64,000 bases of DNA. Origin: an uncultured Acetatifactor sp. GTDB taxonomy: Bacteria; Bacillota; Clostridia; Lachnospirales; Lachnospiraceae. A program made the translations under genes and the position numbers. Below the pieces are notes generated by a model, which was not told the origin of the DNA, searched no databases, and was given only the letters and a program-made list of their open reading frames with translations. Shown piece after piece: positions 16,849-25,888 of the stretch. Location of the stretch: contig CAJUGH010000017.1 in assembly GCA_910586215.1 (NCBI GenBank), forward strand, positions 1 through 64,000. Direction: 5' to 3'. How positions within the stretch are numbered: position 1 is the first letter of the stretch; every line of letters begins with the position of its first letter.

Positions 16849-17394
16849 ATGAACAAAGTCATGAAAGAGATGATCAGCACCCTGCTGTACCTGCTGGGGG
16901 TGCTCTGTATCACATACTGCCTGATCCATTTTGTGGGGCAGCGCACGGCAGTGGAAGGGTCTTCCATGGAAGCCACCCTGAGCGATGGGGACAATCTCAT
17001 TGTAGACAAGATTACATACCGGTTCCGGGATCCGGAACGTTTTGACATCATTGTATTTCCGTTCCAGTACGAGGCGAAAAAATTCTATATCAAGCGCATC
17101 ATCGGCCTTCCCGGGGAGACGGTACAGATTGACCAGGCTGGCACCATCTATATCAATGGGGAAGTGCTGGAGGAGAACTATGGCAGGGAAATCATCAAAC
17201 CGGAAAACATTGGCATTGCCATAGACCCCATCACCCTGGGAGAGGATGAATATTTTGTCATGGGGGACAACCGGAACAACAGTACGGACAGCCGTACGGA
17301 AATTGTAGGGAACATCCATCGGGACGATATTGTGGGCAGGGCCTGGGTGCGGATCTGGCCGCTGAATAAGTTCGGGGTACTGCGGCACAAATAG
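16849..17394 (+). CDS. lepB: Signal peptidase I (second copy)
   Basis: A 181-residue type I signal peptidase. A membrane segment spans about residues 8-28 (LLYLLGVLCITYCLIHFVG). The catalytic serine is in EGSSMEATL and the lysine in FYIKRIIGLPGE; GDNRNNSTDSR follows. The sequence differs clearly from the copy at 15366, so it is not a recent duplicate. I chose ATG 16849, with a weak GGGG upstream; the open frame extends 15 codons further from a GTG. Confidence 0.94.
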   Translation: MNKVMKEMISTLLYLLGVLCITYCLIHFVGQRTAVEGSSMEATLSDGDNLIVDKITYRFRDPERFDIIVFPFQYEAKKFYIKRIIGLPGETVQIDQAGTIYINGEVLEENYGREIIKPENIGIAIDPITLGEDEYFVMGDNRNNSTDSRTEIVGNIHRDDIVGRAWVRIWPLNKFGVLRHK

Positions 17395-17437
17395 GTGTAG
17401 GCGCAAAGGCGCATAGATGTATCATGGAGGGAATCAC

Positions 17438-18202
17438 ATGAAGGGGATCGGGGAGATCAAGGCACAGTTACAGGCAGCTTGTGAGAATGAGCTGCCTGAT
17501 TTTATAGAGACATATGGGATGGATGAAAGGGCCGGAGTGCAGAGGCTGGTGGCTGCCGCAAGGAAGAGGAAGGATGCCTTGGATAAGGAGCGGCTGCGCA
17601 TAGAAGGACTGCGGGCCTATGAGGAGAAATACAAGGAATATGCTTATATCTGCGGCATTGATGAGGTGGGCCGTGGGCCACTGGCCGGACCTGTGGTGGC
17701 GGGGGCGGTGATCCTGCCAAGAGATTGCCGTATTTTGTATATAAATGATTCCAAGCAGCTCTCCGAAAAAAAGAGAGAAGAGCTTTATGAAGTGATCAAG
17801 GAGCAGGCCATTGCCTGGGCAGTGGGCTATGCCACGCCCCAGAGGATCGATGAGATCAATATCCTTCAGGCCACGTATGAGGCTATGCGGGAAGCGGTAG
17901 GTGCGCTGGAAACGAAGCCGGACCTGCTGCTCAATGATGCCGTAACCATACCGGGGATAGCCATCAGACAGGTGCCTATCATAAAGGGGGATGCCAAGAG
18001 TATATCCATCGGTGCAGCCAGCATCCTGGCCAAAGTGACCAGGGACCGCCTGATGCAGGAGTATGACCAGGTGTATCCGGGATATGATTTCGCAGGCAAC
18101 AAGGGATATGGAAGTGCCGCCCATATTGCAGCCTTGAAGAAGCTGGGCGCCTGTCCCATCCATCGGAAAAGCTTCATTGGAAATTTTGTAGAAATAGGGT
18201 AA
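17438..18202 (+). CDS. rnhB: Ribonuclease HII
   Basis: RNase HII removes ribonucleotides from DNA and RNA of hybrids. The 254-residue protein has the catalytic DE pair in CGIDEVGRGPLAGPVVAGAV (near residue 76) and the later motifs LLNDAV, ISIGAASILAKVTRDR and GYDFAGNKGYG. An N-terminal helical extension of about 70 residues is usual for Firmicute RNase HII. GGAGG lies seven bases before ATG 17438; an ATG 21 bases upstream lacks one. Confidence 0.96.
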   Translation: MKGIGEIKAQLQAACENELPDFIETYGMDERAGVQRLVAAARKRKDALDKERLRIEGLRAYEEKYKEYAYICGIDEVGRGPLAGPVVAGAVILPRDCRILYINDSKQLSEKKREELYEVIKEQAIAWAVGYATPQRIDEINILQATYEAMREAVGALETKPDLLLNDAVTIPGIAIRQVPIIKGDAKSISIGAASILAKVTRDRLMQEYDQVYPGYDFAGNKGYGSAAHIAALKKLGACPIHRKSFIGNFVEIG

Positions 18203-18226
18203 GGACGGCAAGGATGCACATCATAA

Positions 18227-18360
18227 GTTACTGTTCACTCCGTTCACAGCAACCATGCACACAAAACGCCAAATGCAGGCGTTTTGGCGCGAGACAGTCT
18301 CGGGTTTGTCACGCTGAAAGCGCGTGAAAACACCTCGCGGTGGCACCTGTGAACAGTAAC
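18227..18360 (+). mobile_element. Miniature inverted-repeat element, copy 3
   Basis: A full 134-bp copy with perfect 12-bp terminal inverted repeats GTTACTGTTCAC and GTGAACAGTAAC. The flanks CATCATAA (18219-18226) and CACCATAA (18361-18368) match at 7 of 8. The middle holds the stem AAAACGCC/GGCGTTTT. It sits between rnhB and the FliK-like gene, an otherwise conserved neighbourhood. Confidence 0.9.
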
Positions 18361-18388
18361 CACCATAACGATACAGGAGTAGGAACCC

Positions 18389-20200
18389 ATGATATTGTCA
18401 AAGCTGTTTACAGGTCAGACCCATACGGAAGATACGGGACGCAGCCAGTCTGCCAGGGAGGTGCCGTCCCAGAATGCGGCAGCCGTGAACCGCCAGATCC
18501 GCTCCATGGTACCAGGACAGACTATCCAGGGGGAGATTGTGGGCAGGAATGGCAGCGAGGTGCAGATCAAGGTGTCGGAAGACATGGTCCTGCAGGCCAG
18601 GGTGGACAGGAACCTGAACCTGGAGATCGGGAAGAATATGACCTTCGAGGTCAGGAACAATGGCAGTTCCCTGACTTTGAGTCCGCTGTTCACCAATGTC
18701 TCCACGGATGTAACCGTACTGAAGGCCATTGACATGGCAGGATTGCCAGTGAATGACACCACAGTGGATCTTACCAGCCAGCTGATGCAGGCAGGATTGT
18801 CAGTGAATAAGAACATCCTGGGACAGGTGTACCGGCAGGTGATGAATTATCCGGAGGCAGAGGTGTCTGACATTGTGAACCTGCACAAACTGGGAATTCC
18901 CGTGAACGAATCCACAGTGAACCAGATGATCTCCTACCGGAACCTGACCCACCAACTGACACAGGGCATGGACACAGTATTCCAGGCCATCCCGGAAGCC
19001 CTGGAGGGCATGCTTTCCCAGGGGGACGTACAGGGGGCTGCCGGGGTGTACAGGGAACTGTTCGCCCTTTTTGCAGCCGGGGAGGATCCGGGAATCCTTC
19101 CGGGAGCAGAAGGTCTGCTGCCTGGACAGGAGGCAGGAGAGGCTGCCAACATCGTTTTTGCAGAGCAGAGCGCCAGGATGGAAGGGGAACTGGCCTCCCT
19201 CCTGTCCGGGGATGGAAGGGAGCAGATCTCCCAGCAGACAGAAAGCTTCCAGGAGGGCCCCGGCGGCCTGCAGGACAGGGGGAGCGCCCAGGCGGCCGGA
19301 GGGGTCCTGCCAGAGGGCACAGGGGCAGACACCATTTCCCAGACAGGGATGGCAGACACTTTCCGGGCATCCCTGGCAGAAGGGCTGCTGCAGCTTCTGG
19401 AACAGACAGGGCTTTCTGTCCAGGAACAGTCCCACCTGGCAGGACAGATCCACCTGTTTGCCCAGGGGGGCCTGGGGGAAGAGAACTTTTTCGATATCAC
19501 AGGGAAACTGCTCCAGGCCGCCGGAAATGAGGGAGCCAGGGAACTTGCCCAGAAACTGGTGGGAAGCGGGGCATTCAAGGAACTGATGACGGAGAGACTG
19601 AAGGACCTCTGGATGCTGAAACCACAGGATGTGGCAGAACCAGGGAAGGTGCAGGAATTATACCGCAGGCTGGACAGACAGTTGAAGGGCCTGGCCCAGG
19701 CGCTGGAAAACGGTGGCCAGGGCGGGGGTACGGCCTACCGGGCTGTGACAGGCCTGGCCCAGAATGTAGATTTCCTGAACCAGGTGAACCAGATGTACGC
19801 ATATGTGCAGATTCCCCTACGCCTGCGCCAGGGCGATACCAACGGGGAACTGTATGTATATACCAACAAGAAAAATCTGGCATCCAGGGAAGGTAAGGTC
19901 AGTGCACTGCTTCATCTGGACATGGAGCATATCGGTCCCCTGGATGTGTATGTATCCATGGAGAGCAGTAAGGTGCATACAAAATTCTATGTGCAGGATG
20001 AGGAGATGCTGGACTTCCTGGGGGCACATATGGATATCCTTACAGACAGGCTGAAGGAGCGGGGATACGACTGTGCCTGTTCCATGAAGACCAGAGGGGA
20101 AGCAGCGGAGGAGAAGACGGAAAACAGTGGCATTGGGCCTCTTTTACAGCATGGGGGTGGCATGCTGCTTTCCAGGCAGGCTTTTGATGTGAGAACATAA
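18389..20200 (+). CDS. FliK-like (YlqG-type) hook-length-control-related protein
   Basis: A 603-residue protein. The C-terminal part (residues about 465-560), with PLRLRQGDTNGELYVYTNKK, LLHLDMEHIGPLDVYVSME and LTDRLKERGYDC, resembles the C-terminal domain of flagellar hook-length control proteins (FliK). The middle (about 200-400) is Gln/Gly/Glu-rich and probably unstructured. It lies between rnhB and a FlhB-like gene, the position of ylqG in Bacillus. No signal peptide is visible. No other flagellar genes are in the window, so a flagellar role is uncertain. AGGAG precedes the ATG. Confidence 0.75.
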   Translation: MILSKLFTGQTHTEDTGRSQSAREVPSQNAAAVNRQIRSMVPGQTIQGEIVGRNGSEVQIKVSEDMVLQARVDRNLNLEIGKNMTFEVRNNGSSLTLSPLFTNVSTDVTVLKAIDMAGLPVNDTTVDLTSQLMQAGLSVNKNILGQVYRQVMNYPEAEVSDIVNLHKLGIPVNESTVNQMISYRNLTHQLTQGMDTVFQAIPEALEGMLSQGDVQGAAGVYRELFALFAAGEDPGILPGAEGLLPGQEAGEAANIVFAEQSARMEGELASLLSGDGREQISQQTESFQEGPGGLQDRGSAQAAGGVLPEGTGADTISQTGMADTFRASLAEGLLQLLEQTGLSVQEQSHLAGQIHLFAQGGLGEENFFDITGKLLQAAGNEGARELAQKLVGSGAFKELMTERLKDLWMLKPQDVAEPGKVQELYRRLDRQLKGLAQALENGGQGGGTAYRAVTGLAQNVDFLNQVNQMYAYVQIPLRLRQGDTNGELYVYTNKKNLASREGKVSALLHLDMEHIGPLDVYVSMESSKVHTKFYVQDEEMLDFLGAHMDILTDRLKERGYDCACSMKTRGEAAEEKTENSGIGPLLQHGGGMLLSRQAFDVRT

Positions 20201-20255
20201 ATGTATGGCCCGCAGGAGGGGGAATTTCCTCTTTGGGCAGATATGGGGAATCATA

Positions 20256-20561
20256 ATGGCACAGGGGCACAAGGAAAAAGAGAATAAAGAAAATAAGGTC
20301 AAGCAGGCGATTGCCCTGGAATACAATCCTTCCGAGAATGCTCCCAGGGTCATAGCAAGTGGGCGGGGCATCCTGGCAGAGAAGATCATTGAGAAAGCCC
20401 AGGAGAGTGATGTGCCCATCCACCGGGATGACAAGCTGGCAGACACCTTATCCCGGCTGGAGATCGGGGACATGATTCCTCCGGAACTGTATGAGGTGGT
20501 GGCAGAGATACTGGTCTTTGTGGATTCCATGGATAAGCTGAAGGGCAAGGTGGGCAGATGA
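20256..20561 (+). CDS. FlhB C-terminal-like protein (YlqH type)
   Basis: A 101-residue protein similar to the cytoplasmic domain of the export switch protein FlhB/EscU, without any membrane part. The core AIALEYNPSENAPRVIASG corresponds to the FlhB cleavage region, but the normal NPTH self-cleavage motif reads NPSE, lacking the His. I chose ATG 20256 with GGGG upstream; the frame is open 17 codons earlier. It follows the FliK-like gene and overlaps yraN as ATGA, so the three probably form one unit. Confidence 0.82.
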   Translation: MAQGHKEKENKENKVKQAIALEYNPSENAPRVIASGRGILAEKIIEKAQESDVPIHRDDKLADTLSRLEIGDMIPPELYEVVAEILVFVDSMDKLKGKVGR

Positions 20562-20914
20562 ACCGGAGGGCCAGGGGGGCAGAGAAGGAATCCCTGGCGG
20601 CTGCCTATCTGGAGCGCCAGGGCATGCAGGTAGTGATGCGCAATTACAGAAACCGCCAGGGAGAGATTGACATCATAGGATACCACCAGGGCTATCTGGT
20701 GTTCGTGGAGGTAAAATACCGGGCAGGTACAGACAAAGGCTATGCGGCAGAGGCAGTGGGCATCAGGAAGCAGAGGCAGGTGTGCAGGGTGGCGGATTAT
20801 TACAGGCTGACCCACCATGTGGACAGTCAGGCCGGTGTCCGCTATGATGTGGTAGCCATCCAGGGAGGAGAGATTCACTGGATCCGGAATGCATTTCCCC
20901 ATGTGGGAAGATGA
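20558..20914 (+). CDS. yraN: YraN family (UPF0102) endonuclease-like protein
   Basis: A 118-residue protein with the restriction-endonuclease-like core: E in AAAYLERQG, GEIDIIG, then VFVEVKYR (the D...ExK pattern). The cellular role of the family is not settled. It overlaps the FlhB-like gene by four bases (ATGA) and ends with an ATGA that could start the next frame. Confidence 0.92.
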   Translation: MNRRARGAEKESLAAAYLERQGMQVVMRNYRNRQGEIDIIGYHQGYLVFVEVKYRAGTDKGYAAEAVGIRKQRQVCRVADYYRLTHHVDSQAGVRYDVVAIQGGEIHWIRNAFPHVGR

Positions 20915-21012
20915 AAGGCGGCCATATCCTGGCGGTCACAGACAACAGGGAGATTTGCCAGAAAAGGGAAAGATTGACAGACAGGACCAAGCCAGGCCGG
21001 AAAGGAAGGCAT

Positions 21013-21945
21013 ATGTATCAAGTCATACGGGCAGGAAGACAGGACGGTGAAGTATTGCGCCAGGACAGACATCTTCTTCCGGGGGGAGGAGAACTGGAAT
21101 ACCTGACATTCCCTTCCTTAGAACAGACAGGTGTGGTACGGCACTTGATAACCACCCGCACGGGGGGTGTCAGTCAGGGGGACTGTGCTACCATGAACTT
21201 AAGCTTTTCCCGGGGAGATGAGCCGGACAGGGTTCTGGAGAACTACAGACGGGTGGGGGAAGTACTGGGATGTGGGCTGACAGATATGGTCACATCCCAC
21301 CAGACCCATACCACCCATATCCGCAGGATCACGGAGGCAGACCGGGGGAAGGGTGTTGTACGGGAGCGGGACTACCAGGACGTGGACGGTCTGGTCACGG
21401 ATGTGCCCGGCCTGGCACTTGTGACATACTATGCGGACTGTGTGCCGCTTCTGTTCGTGGATCCGGTCTGCCGGGCGGTGGGACTGGCCCATTCGGGCTG
21501 GAAGGGCACTGCAGGCAGGATGGCTATCCATATGGTCCGGGCCATGGAGGAACAGTTCGGTTCCAGGCCGGAGGATCTGATGGGGGCAGTGGGCCCGTCT
21601 ATCTGCCAGGAATGCTATGAGGTAGGGGAGGATGTGGCCAGGCAGTTTGCCGGGTGGGATACAGAATATGATATGGAACGCAGGCTGGTGGAAGAAAACG
21701 GCAGGTACCACTGCAGGGGACAGGAACAACTGCACCATGTGGTGGAAACGGGCAGGAGACCGGGCAAGTACCAGTTGGACCTGTGGCTGGCCAACCTGCT
21801 TCTGCTGTGCCATGCAGGGATTCCCCTTGGGCAGATTGCCGTGACGGATATCTGTACCTGCCACAACAGCAGGTATCTGTTTTCCCATAGGGCCAGCGGT
21901 GGAAAGCGGGGGAACCTGGCCGCATTCCTGATGCTGCAGGGATAG
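21013..21945 (+). CDS. pgeF: Polyphenol oxidase/purine nucleoside phosphorylase family protein PgeF
   Basis: A member of the YfiH/YlmD laccase-domain family, which acts on purine nucleosides and edits peptidoglycan precursors in E. coli. Metal-binding residues are seen in TSHQTHTTHI, TYYADCVPLLF and AHSGWKGTAG. From ATG 21013, which has GGAAGG just upstream, the protein has 310 residues, near the family size. An alternative ATGA overlap start at 20911 would add 34 charged residues. A solo end of the miniature element follows the stop codon. Confidence 0.9.
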   Translation: MYQVIRAGRQDGEVLRQDRHLLPGGGELEYLTFPSLEQTGVVRHLITTRTGGVSQGDCATMNLSFSRGDEPDRVLENYRRVGEVLGCGLTDMVTSHQTHTTHIRRITEADRGKGVVRERDYQDVDGLVTDVPGLALVTYYADCVPLLFVDPVCRAVGLAHSGWKGTAGRMAIHMVRAMEEQFGSRPEDLMGAVGPSICQECYEVGEDVARQFAGWDTEYDMERRLVEENGRYHCRGQEQLHHVVETGRRPGKYQLDLWLANLLLLCHAGIPLGQIAVTDICTCHNSRYLFSHRASGGKRGNLAAFLMLQG

Positions 21946-21949
21946 GATT

Positions 21950-21988
21950 TTGTGTGCATTTATTGCTGTGAACGGAGTGAACAGTAAC
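21950..21988 (-). repeat. Solo end of the dispersed miniature element
   Basis: TTTTGTGTGCATT through GAACAGTAAC matches the reverse complement of the left end of copies 3 and 5 nearly perfectly. It begins four bases after the pgeF stop. No matching right end or flanking duplication is seen. Confidence 0.8.
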
Positions 21989-22122
21989 CCATAAAGAAAA
22001 TCTTCATAAAAAATGAATCATTTTCAACGGGAATTGTGAGGGAATGTATGGTAAAATGTTGAACCAGAAGAGTGGTTCAATATATAAAGGCAATACGGCA
22101 CGTTTTGAAAGGATGAGGAGAC

Positions 22123-22815
22123 ATGGCGAATATACTAGTATGCGATGATGACCGGGAAATTGTGGATGCCATTGAGATATACCTGGCACAGGACGGATAT
22201 GGTATTTTCAAGGCTTACGATGGGGAACAGGCCATTGAGATCCTGAAGAAAGAGGAGATCCACTTGATGATCATGGATATCATGATGCCCCGCTTAGACG
22301 GTATCCGGGCCACGCTGAAGATCCGGGAATACAGCAGTATTCCTATTATCATGCTGTCTGCCAAGTCCGAGGATACAGATAAGATACTGGGGCTGAATAT
22401 CGGTGCAGACGACTATATCACCAAACCTTTCAACCCATTGGAACTGGCGGCCAGGGTGAAATCCAACCTGCGCCGGTATACTTCCCTGGGAAGCCTGCAG
22501 TCAGACAGCAAGGCAGTTTACCAGGTGGGTGGCCTGGCCATCAATGATGACACCAAGCAGGTGACGGTGGACGGTGAAACTGTAAAGATGACACCAATAG
22601 AATACAATATATTATTGCTATTAATAAAGAACCAGGGCAGGGTATTTTCCATTGACCAGATCTATGAGAGCATCTGGAATGAGGATGCCATTGGGGCAGA
22701 CAATACAGTAGCGGTACACATCCGCCATATCCGGGAGAAGATAGAGATCAATCCCAAGGAACCCAGGTATCTGAAGGTGGTCTGGGGGGTGGGGTATAAG
22801 ATAGAAAAGCAGTAA
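22123..22815 (+). CDS. OmpR-family response regulator
   Basis: A 230-residue regulator. The receiver domain (residues 1-115) has the acidic pair in CDDD, the phosphorylated aspartate in IMDIMMPRLDG, the threonine/serine of MLSAKSE and the lysine of ITKPFNP. The C-terminal winged helix (about 135-230) has IEYNILLLLIKNQGRVFSIDQIYESIW. GGATGAGGAG precedes the ATG. An extended -10 (TGGTAAAAT, 22049-22057) lies upstream. The cognate kinase starts three bases after the stop. Confidence 0.95.
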   Translation: MANILVCDDDREIVDAIEIYLAQDGYGIFKAYDGEQAIEILKKEEIHLMIMDIMMPRLDGIRATLKIREYSSIPIIMLSAKSEDTDKILGLNIGADDYITKPFNPLELAARVKSNLRRYTSLGSLQSDSKAVYQVGGLAINDDTKQVTVDGETVKMTPIEYNILLLLIKNQGRVFSIDQIYESIWNEDAIGADNTVAVHIRHIREKIEINPKEPRYLKVVWGVGYKIEKQ

Positions 22816-22818
22816 AGG

Positions 22819-25719
22819 ATGAATAGGGTATATATGAGAAAGCCTGTATGGAAGAGAATCAGTTTTGAACTGCTACAGCACCTGCTGGCCGTGGGAATCA
22901 TGGTGGCAGTGGCTGGTATCCTGCTGAATTCTTACATTGCAGTAGAGTCCATTGACGGTACCCAGGTGTACCAGCTCCTCACCATGGACACCAGTCAGGA
23001 ATTCGAGGATTCCGTGGTGTATTATGATTTGTTCCAGAATGCGGTCTCTGATATCACACAGCTTGTTGTGCTGAAGGAACAATTGGAGTCAGACAATATC
23101 TTTGACCCCGCCAGACAGATTGATGTGACGCAGTATGCAGCACGGATTGGAACAGATGAGGGCTGCCAGGCCACGGCAGTATATGAACTGGATGACTTGA
23201 TCAAATGGGGAAAATATGGTGTAGAGTATACCAGCCGCATGGTGAGCCTGTCGGATTTTGTCCATTATTTTGGATACTGCCTCTATCCGGAGAATTTCGC
23301 CCTGGATGAGGAAGGGGAACTGGTTTTTGACGGCTTTCACAGGGTGGAGGATCCAGACACGGATGCCAGGTGGAAGGCGTCAGGCCAGTCCCAGCCAGGA
23401 TCGGATGTGGGAGTACCTGGCAAAGGAAATGGAGCAGACAGGGATGTGCAGGCAGGCAGCAGTGACGGAACCAGTGCTGAAAACAATGGTGCCGGGGCTG
23501 GGGGAAACGGAGCCGGGACCGGGTCTACAGGCAGCGACCCGGAAGATGACAGGGATGGTGTCCAGGGAGATTCTTCCGGGAAGAGTGAAGAGGAACTGGC
23601 GCTGATTGCGGAACACATGGGAAAGTATACAGAGGAACAGTTGGAAGACCAGTTTGTGTTCTCCTATATCATGGCCCAGGGCCTGAAGGGTATCAATGTA
23701 TCCATGGAGGATGACGGTACCATGGTCTACTTCTCCCTCTTAAACAGCCGTTATGAGACAGTGGACGGGAAGAAGCGGCTGCCGGACATGGTGGATAACT
23801 GGGTGGACTACATCCGCCTCCAGGACAATGTGGTGTCTGCCATAGAGAACCTGACGCTGAATTATGAGCGGTACCGGGTCTGTAATGAGACATACCGGGA
23901 AGGGAAGAGCAATGTGGCTTATATGGTGCGTATGACCACAGAGGAAGGAATGCGCACCTACACCAATGTATCCAAACTGCAGGAGAGGACGGACGAGGAG
24001 GTGACAGAGTTTTTCTCTGAATACCGCAGATACTTGATCTATTATCCGGACAGTCTGATGTTTGTGGGCAATACCATACTCAGCGAGGATGAAATATACA
24101 AGTATATTAACTTGTATGATTATGCCTATCCAGATACCACCTATATCTGGATGGGTGTGGATATGAATTACTCCGTAGAGGGAGATGCCTTCTACAATGC
24201 CAATGCCGTATATGAGAGGATCGTGCCCCATGTGGGCAGGATCCTGGCAGTGATTGCACTCCTGGTACTGCTATGGCTTGGCATTGTGCTGTACCTGACT
24301 GTAACGGCAGGGATGGTCCAGGAGGAAGAAGGACAGAGGGTATGGTACTTGAACCGCTTTGACCATATCTGGACAGAAGTGCTGGTGCTCCTGGGAATCC
24401 TGTTTGGCTGGGGCGGTGTGTGTGGGTATCATAGGATCCTGGATATCGCTGCCACGGCAGGTGTGGTGCCTGCGGAGGTCATGGGCATCCAGCTTACCGG
24501 ATTCTACCACTATGGCATCTTTGGCATATATGGCATGTATGTGAGTCTGTCAGCCTCCATTGTCTGGTACAGCCTGGTACGCAGACTTAAGGTGGGAAAC
24601 CTGTGGACGGACAGCTTTGTGTACAAGGCCTGCCAGGGAATGCACAATGTGGTGCTGTTCATATTCCGGCACAGGAATTCCGTCATCAGTACCCTGGTGC
24701 CCTATAACCTCTTCCTGTTTGTCAATCTGGCAGGCCTGGTGACGGCATACCAGATACAGGAGAAGTCCCTTGCACTTATGGCTGTGCTTTTTGGCCTGGT
24801 GCTATTCAACGGAATCATAGGGGTACTGGTCTTTCGGAAGAATGCGGAGCGCACAGAGGTGGAAGAGGGAATCCGACGGATCCGGGACGGTGAAGTGGAG
24901 TACAAGGTGGACCTGTCCAGCATGCACGGTGCCAACAGGGAACTGGCAGATGCGGTCAACAATATCGGGGAAGGTATCCTTAAGGCCGTACAGACCAGTA
25001 TGAAGGATGAACAGATGAAGACAGACCTGATTACCAATGTGTCCCATGACATCAAGACACCTCTGACCTCCATCATCAATTATGTGGATCTGCTGAAACG
25101 CTTAAAGATAGAAGAAGAGCCAGCCAGGGGCTATATAGCCATCCTGGATGCCAAGGCCCAGCGGCTGAAACAGCTTACGGATGACCTGGTGGAAGCATCC
25201 AAGATCTCCTCCGGCAATATAGAACTGGAGCAGGAGAAACTGAACCTGACGGAACTTCTGAAACAGGGTATCGGGGAATTCTCCGAGAAGCTGGAGGAAA
25301 GCGGTCTCCAGGTAGTCTTCGAAAAAGAGGACACCTCTGCCTATATTTATGCGGACAGCCGGCGTATGTGGCGGGTGGTAGAGAACCTGTTCCACAATAT
25401 CTGTAAATACGCCATGGAAGGAACCAGGGTCTATATCGACATAGAGATACAGGGGGGACAGGTCTGTGCCTGCGTGAAGAACATTTCCAGACAGCAGATG
25501 AGCATCCAGCCCGAGGAACTGACGGAGCGGTTCATCCGTGGGGATTCCTCCAGGACCACGGAAGGAAGCGGCCTGGGACTGTCCATTGCCAAGAGCCTGA
25601 TCCAGGTCCAGGGAGGCACTTTCCAGATCCTGTTGGACGGGGATCTGTTCAAGGTGGAGTTCTCTTTTCCTGAATGGCATGGGGAGGAAGGGCTTTTACA
25701 GGAGCCGGGGGATGTTTGA
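22819..25719 (+). CDS. Large membrane sensor histidine kinase
   Basis: A 966-residue kinase paired with the upstream regulator. One membrane segment lies near residues 17-40. A large outside region (about 40-470) includes a low-complexity Gly/Ser/Asn/Asp linker (about 185-260). Several further membrane segments lie between about 475 and 680, a second block unusual for a simple sensor. A HAMP-like segment precedes SHDIKTPLTSIINYVDLL, with the histidine at residue 743, and an ATPase domain with GSGLGLSIAKSL. The start could instead be ATG 22834, which has better spacing from AGGG. The signal sensed is unknown. Confidence 0.92.
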   Translation: MNRVYMRKPVWKRISFELLQHLLAVGIMVAVAGILLNSYIAVESIDGTQVYQLLTMDTSQEFEDSVVYYDLFQNAVSDITQLVVLKEQLESDNIFDPARQIDVTQYAARIGTDEGCQATAVYELDDLIKWGKYGVEYTSRMVSLSDFVHYFGYCLYPENFALDEEGELVFDGFHRVEDPDTDARWKASGQSQPGSDVGVPGKGNGADRDVQAGSSDGTSAENNGAGAGGNGAGTGSTGSDPEDDRDGVQGDSSGKSEEELALIAEHMGKYTEEQLEDQFVFSYIMAQGLKGINVSMEDDGTMVYFSLLNSRYETVDGKKRLPDMVDNWVDYIRLQDNVVSAIENLTLNYERYRVCNETYREGKSNVAYMVRMTTEEGMRTYTNVSKLQERTDEEVTEFFSEYRRYLIYYPDSLMFVGNTILSEDEIYKYINLYDYAYPDTTYIWMGVDMNYSVEGDAFYNANAVYERIVPHVGRILAVIALLVLLWLGIVLYLTVTAGMVQEEEGQRVWYLNRFDHIWTEVLVLLGILFGWGGVCGYHRILDIAATAGVVPAEVMGIQLTGFYHYGIFGIYGMYVSLSASIVWYSLVRRLKVGNLWTDSFVYKACQGMHNVVLFIFRHRNSVISTLVPYNLFLFVNLAGLVTAYQIQEKSLALMAVLFGLVLFNGIIGVLVFRKNAERTEVEEGIRRIRDGEVEYKVDLSSMHGANRELADAVNNIGEGILKAVQTSMKDEQMKTDLITNVSHDIKTPLTSIINYVDLLKRLKIEEEPARGYIAILDAKAQRLKQLTDDLVEASKISSGNIELEQEKLNLTELLKQGIGEFSEKLEESGLQVVFEKEDTSAYIYADSRRMWRVVENLFHNICKYAMEGTRVYIDIEIQGGQVCACVKNISRQQMSIQPEELTERFIRGDSSRTTEGSGLGLSIAKSLIQVQGGTFQILLDGDLFKVEFSFPEWHGEEGLLQEPGDV

Positions 25720-25783
25720 CAAGACTGTCCCTTGTCTGGCTGCAGCAGGGGCAGTAATATAGATGTTGTCGTATTTTGGAAAA

Positions 25784-25815
25784 CAGGAGCCAGTGCCAGC
25801 TCCTGCTTTCTTTTT
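25784..25815 (+). terminator. Intrinsic terminator after the histidine kinase
   Basis: CAGGAGC pairs perfectly with GCTCCTG around an eight-base loop, followed by CTTTCTTTTT. Confidence 0.85.
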
Positions 25816-25888
25816 GCGCAGACAATGAGCCAGGTGGTGGCATCAGTGGACTGGTAAGAAAGACAGAATATGGGGTAGAGGGGGTATC

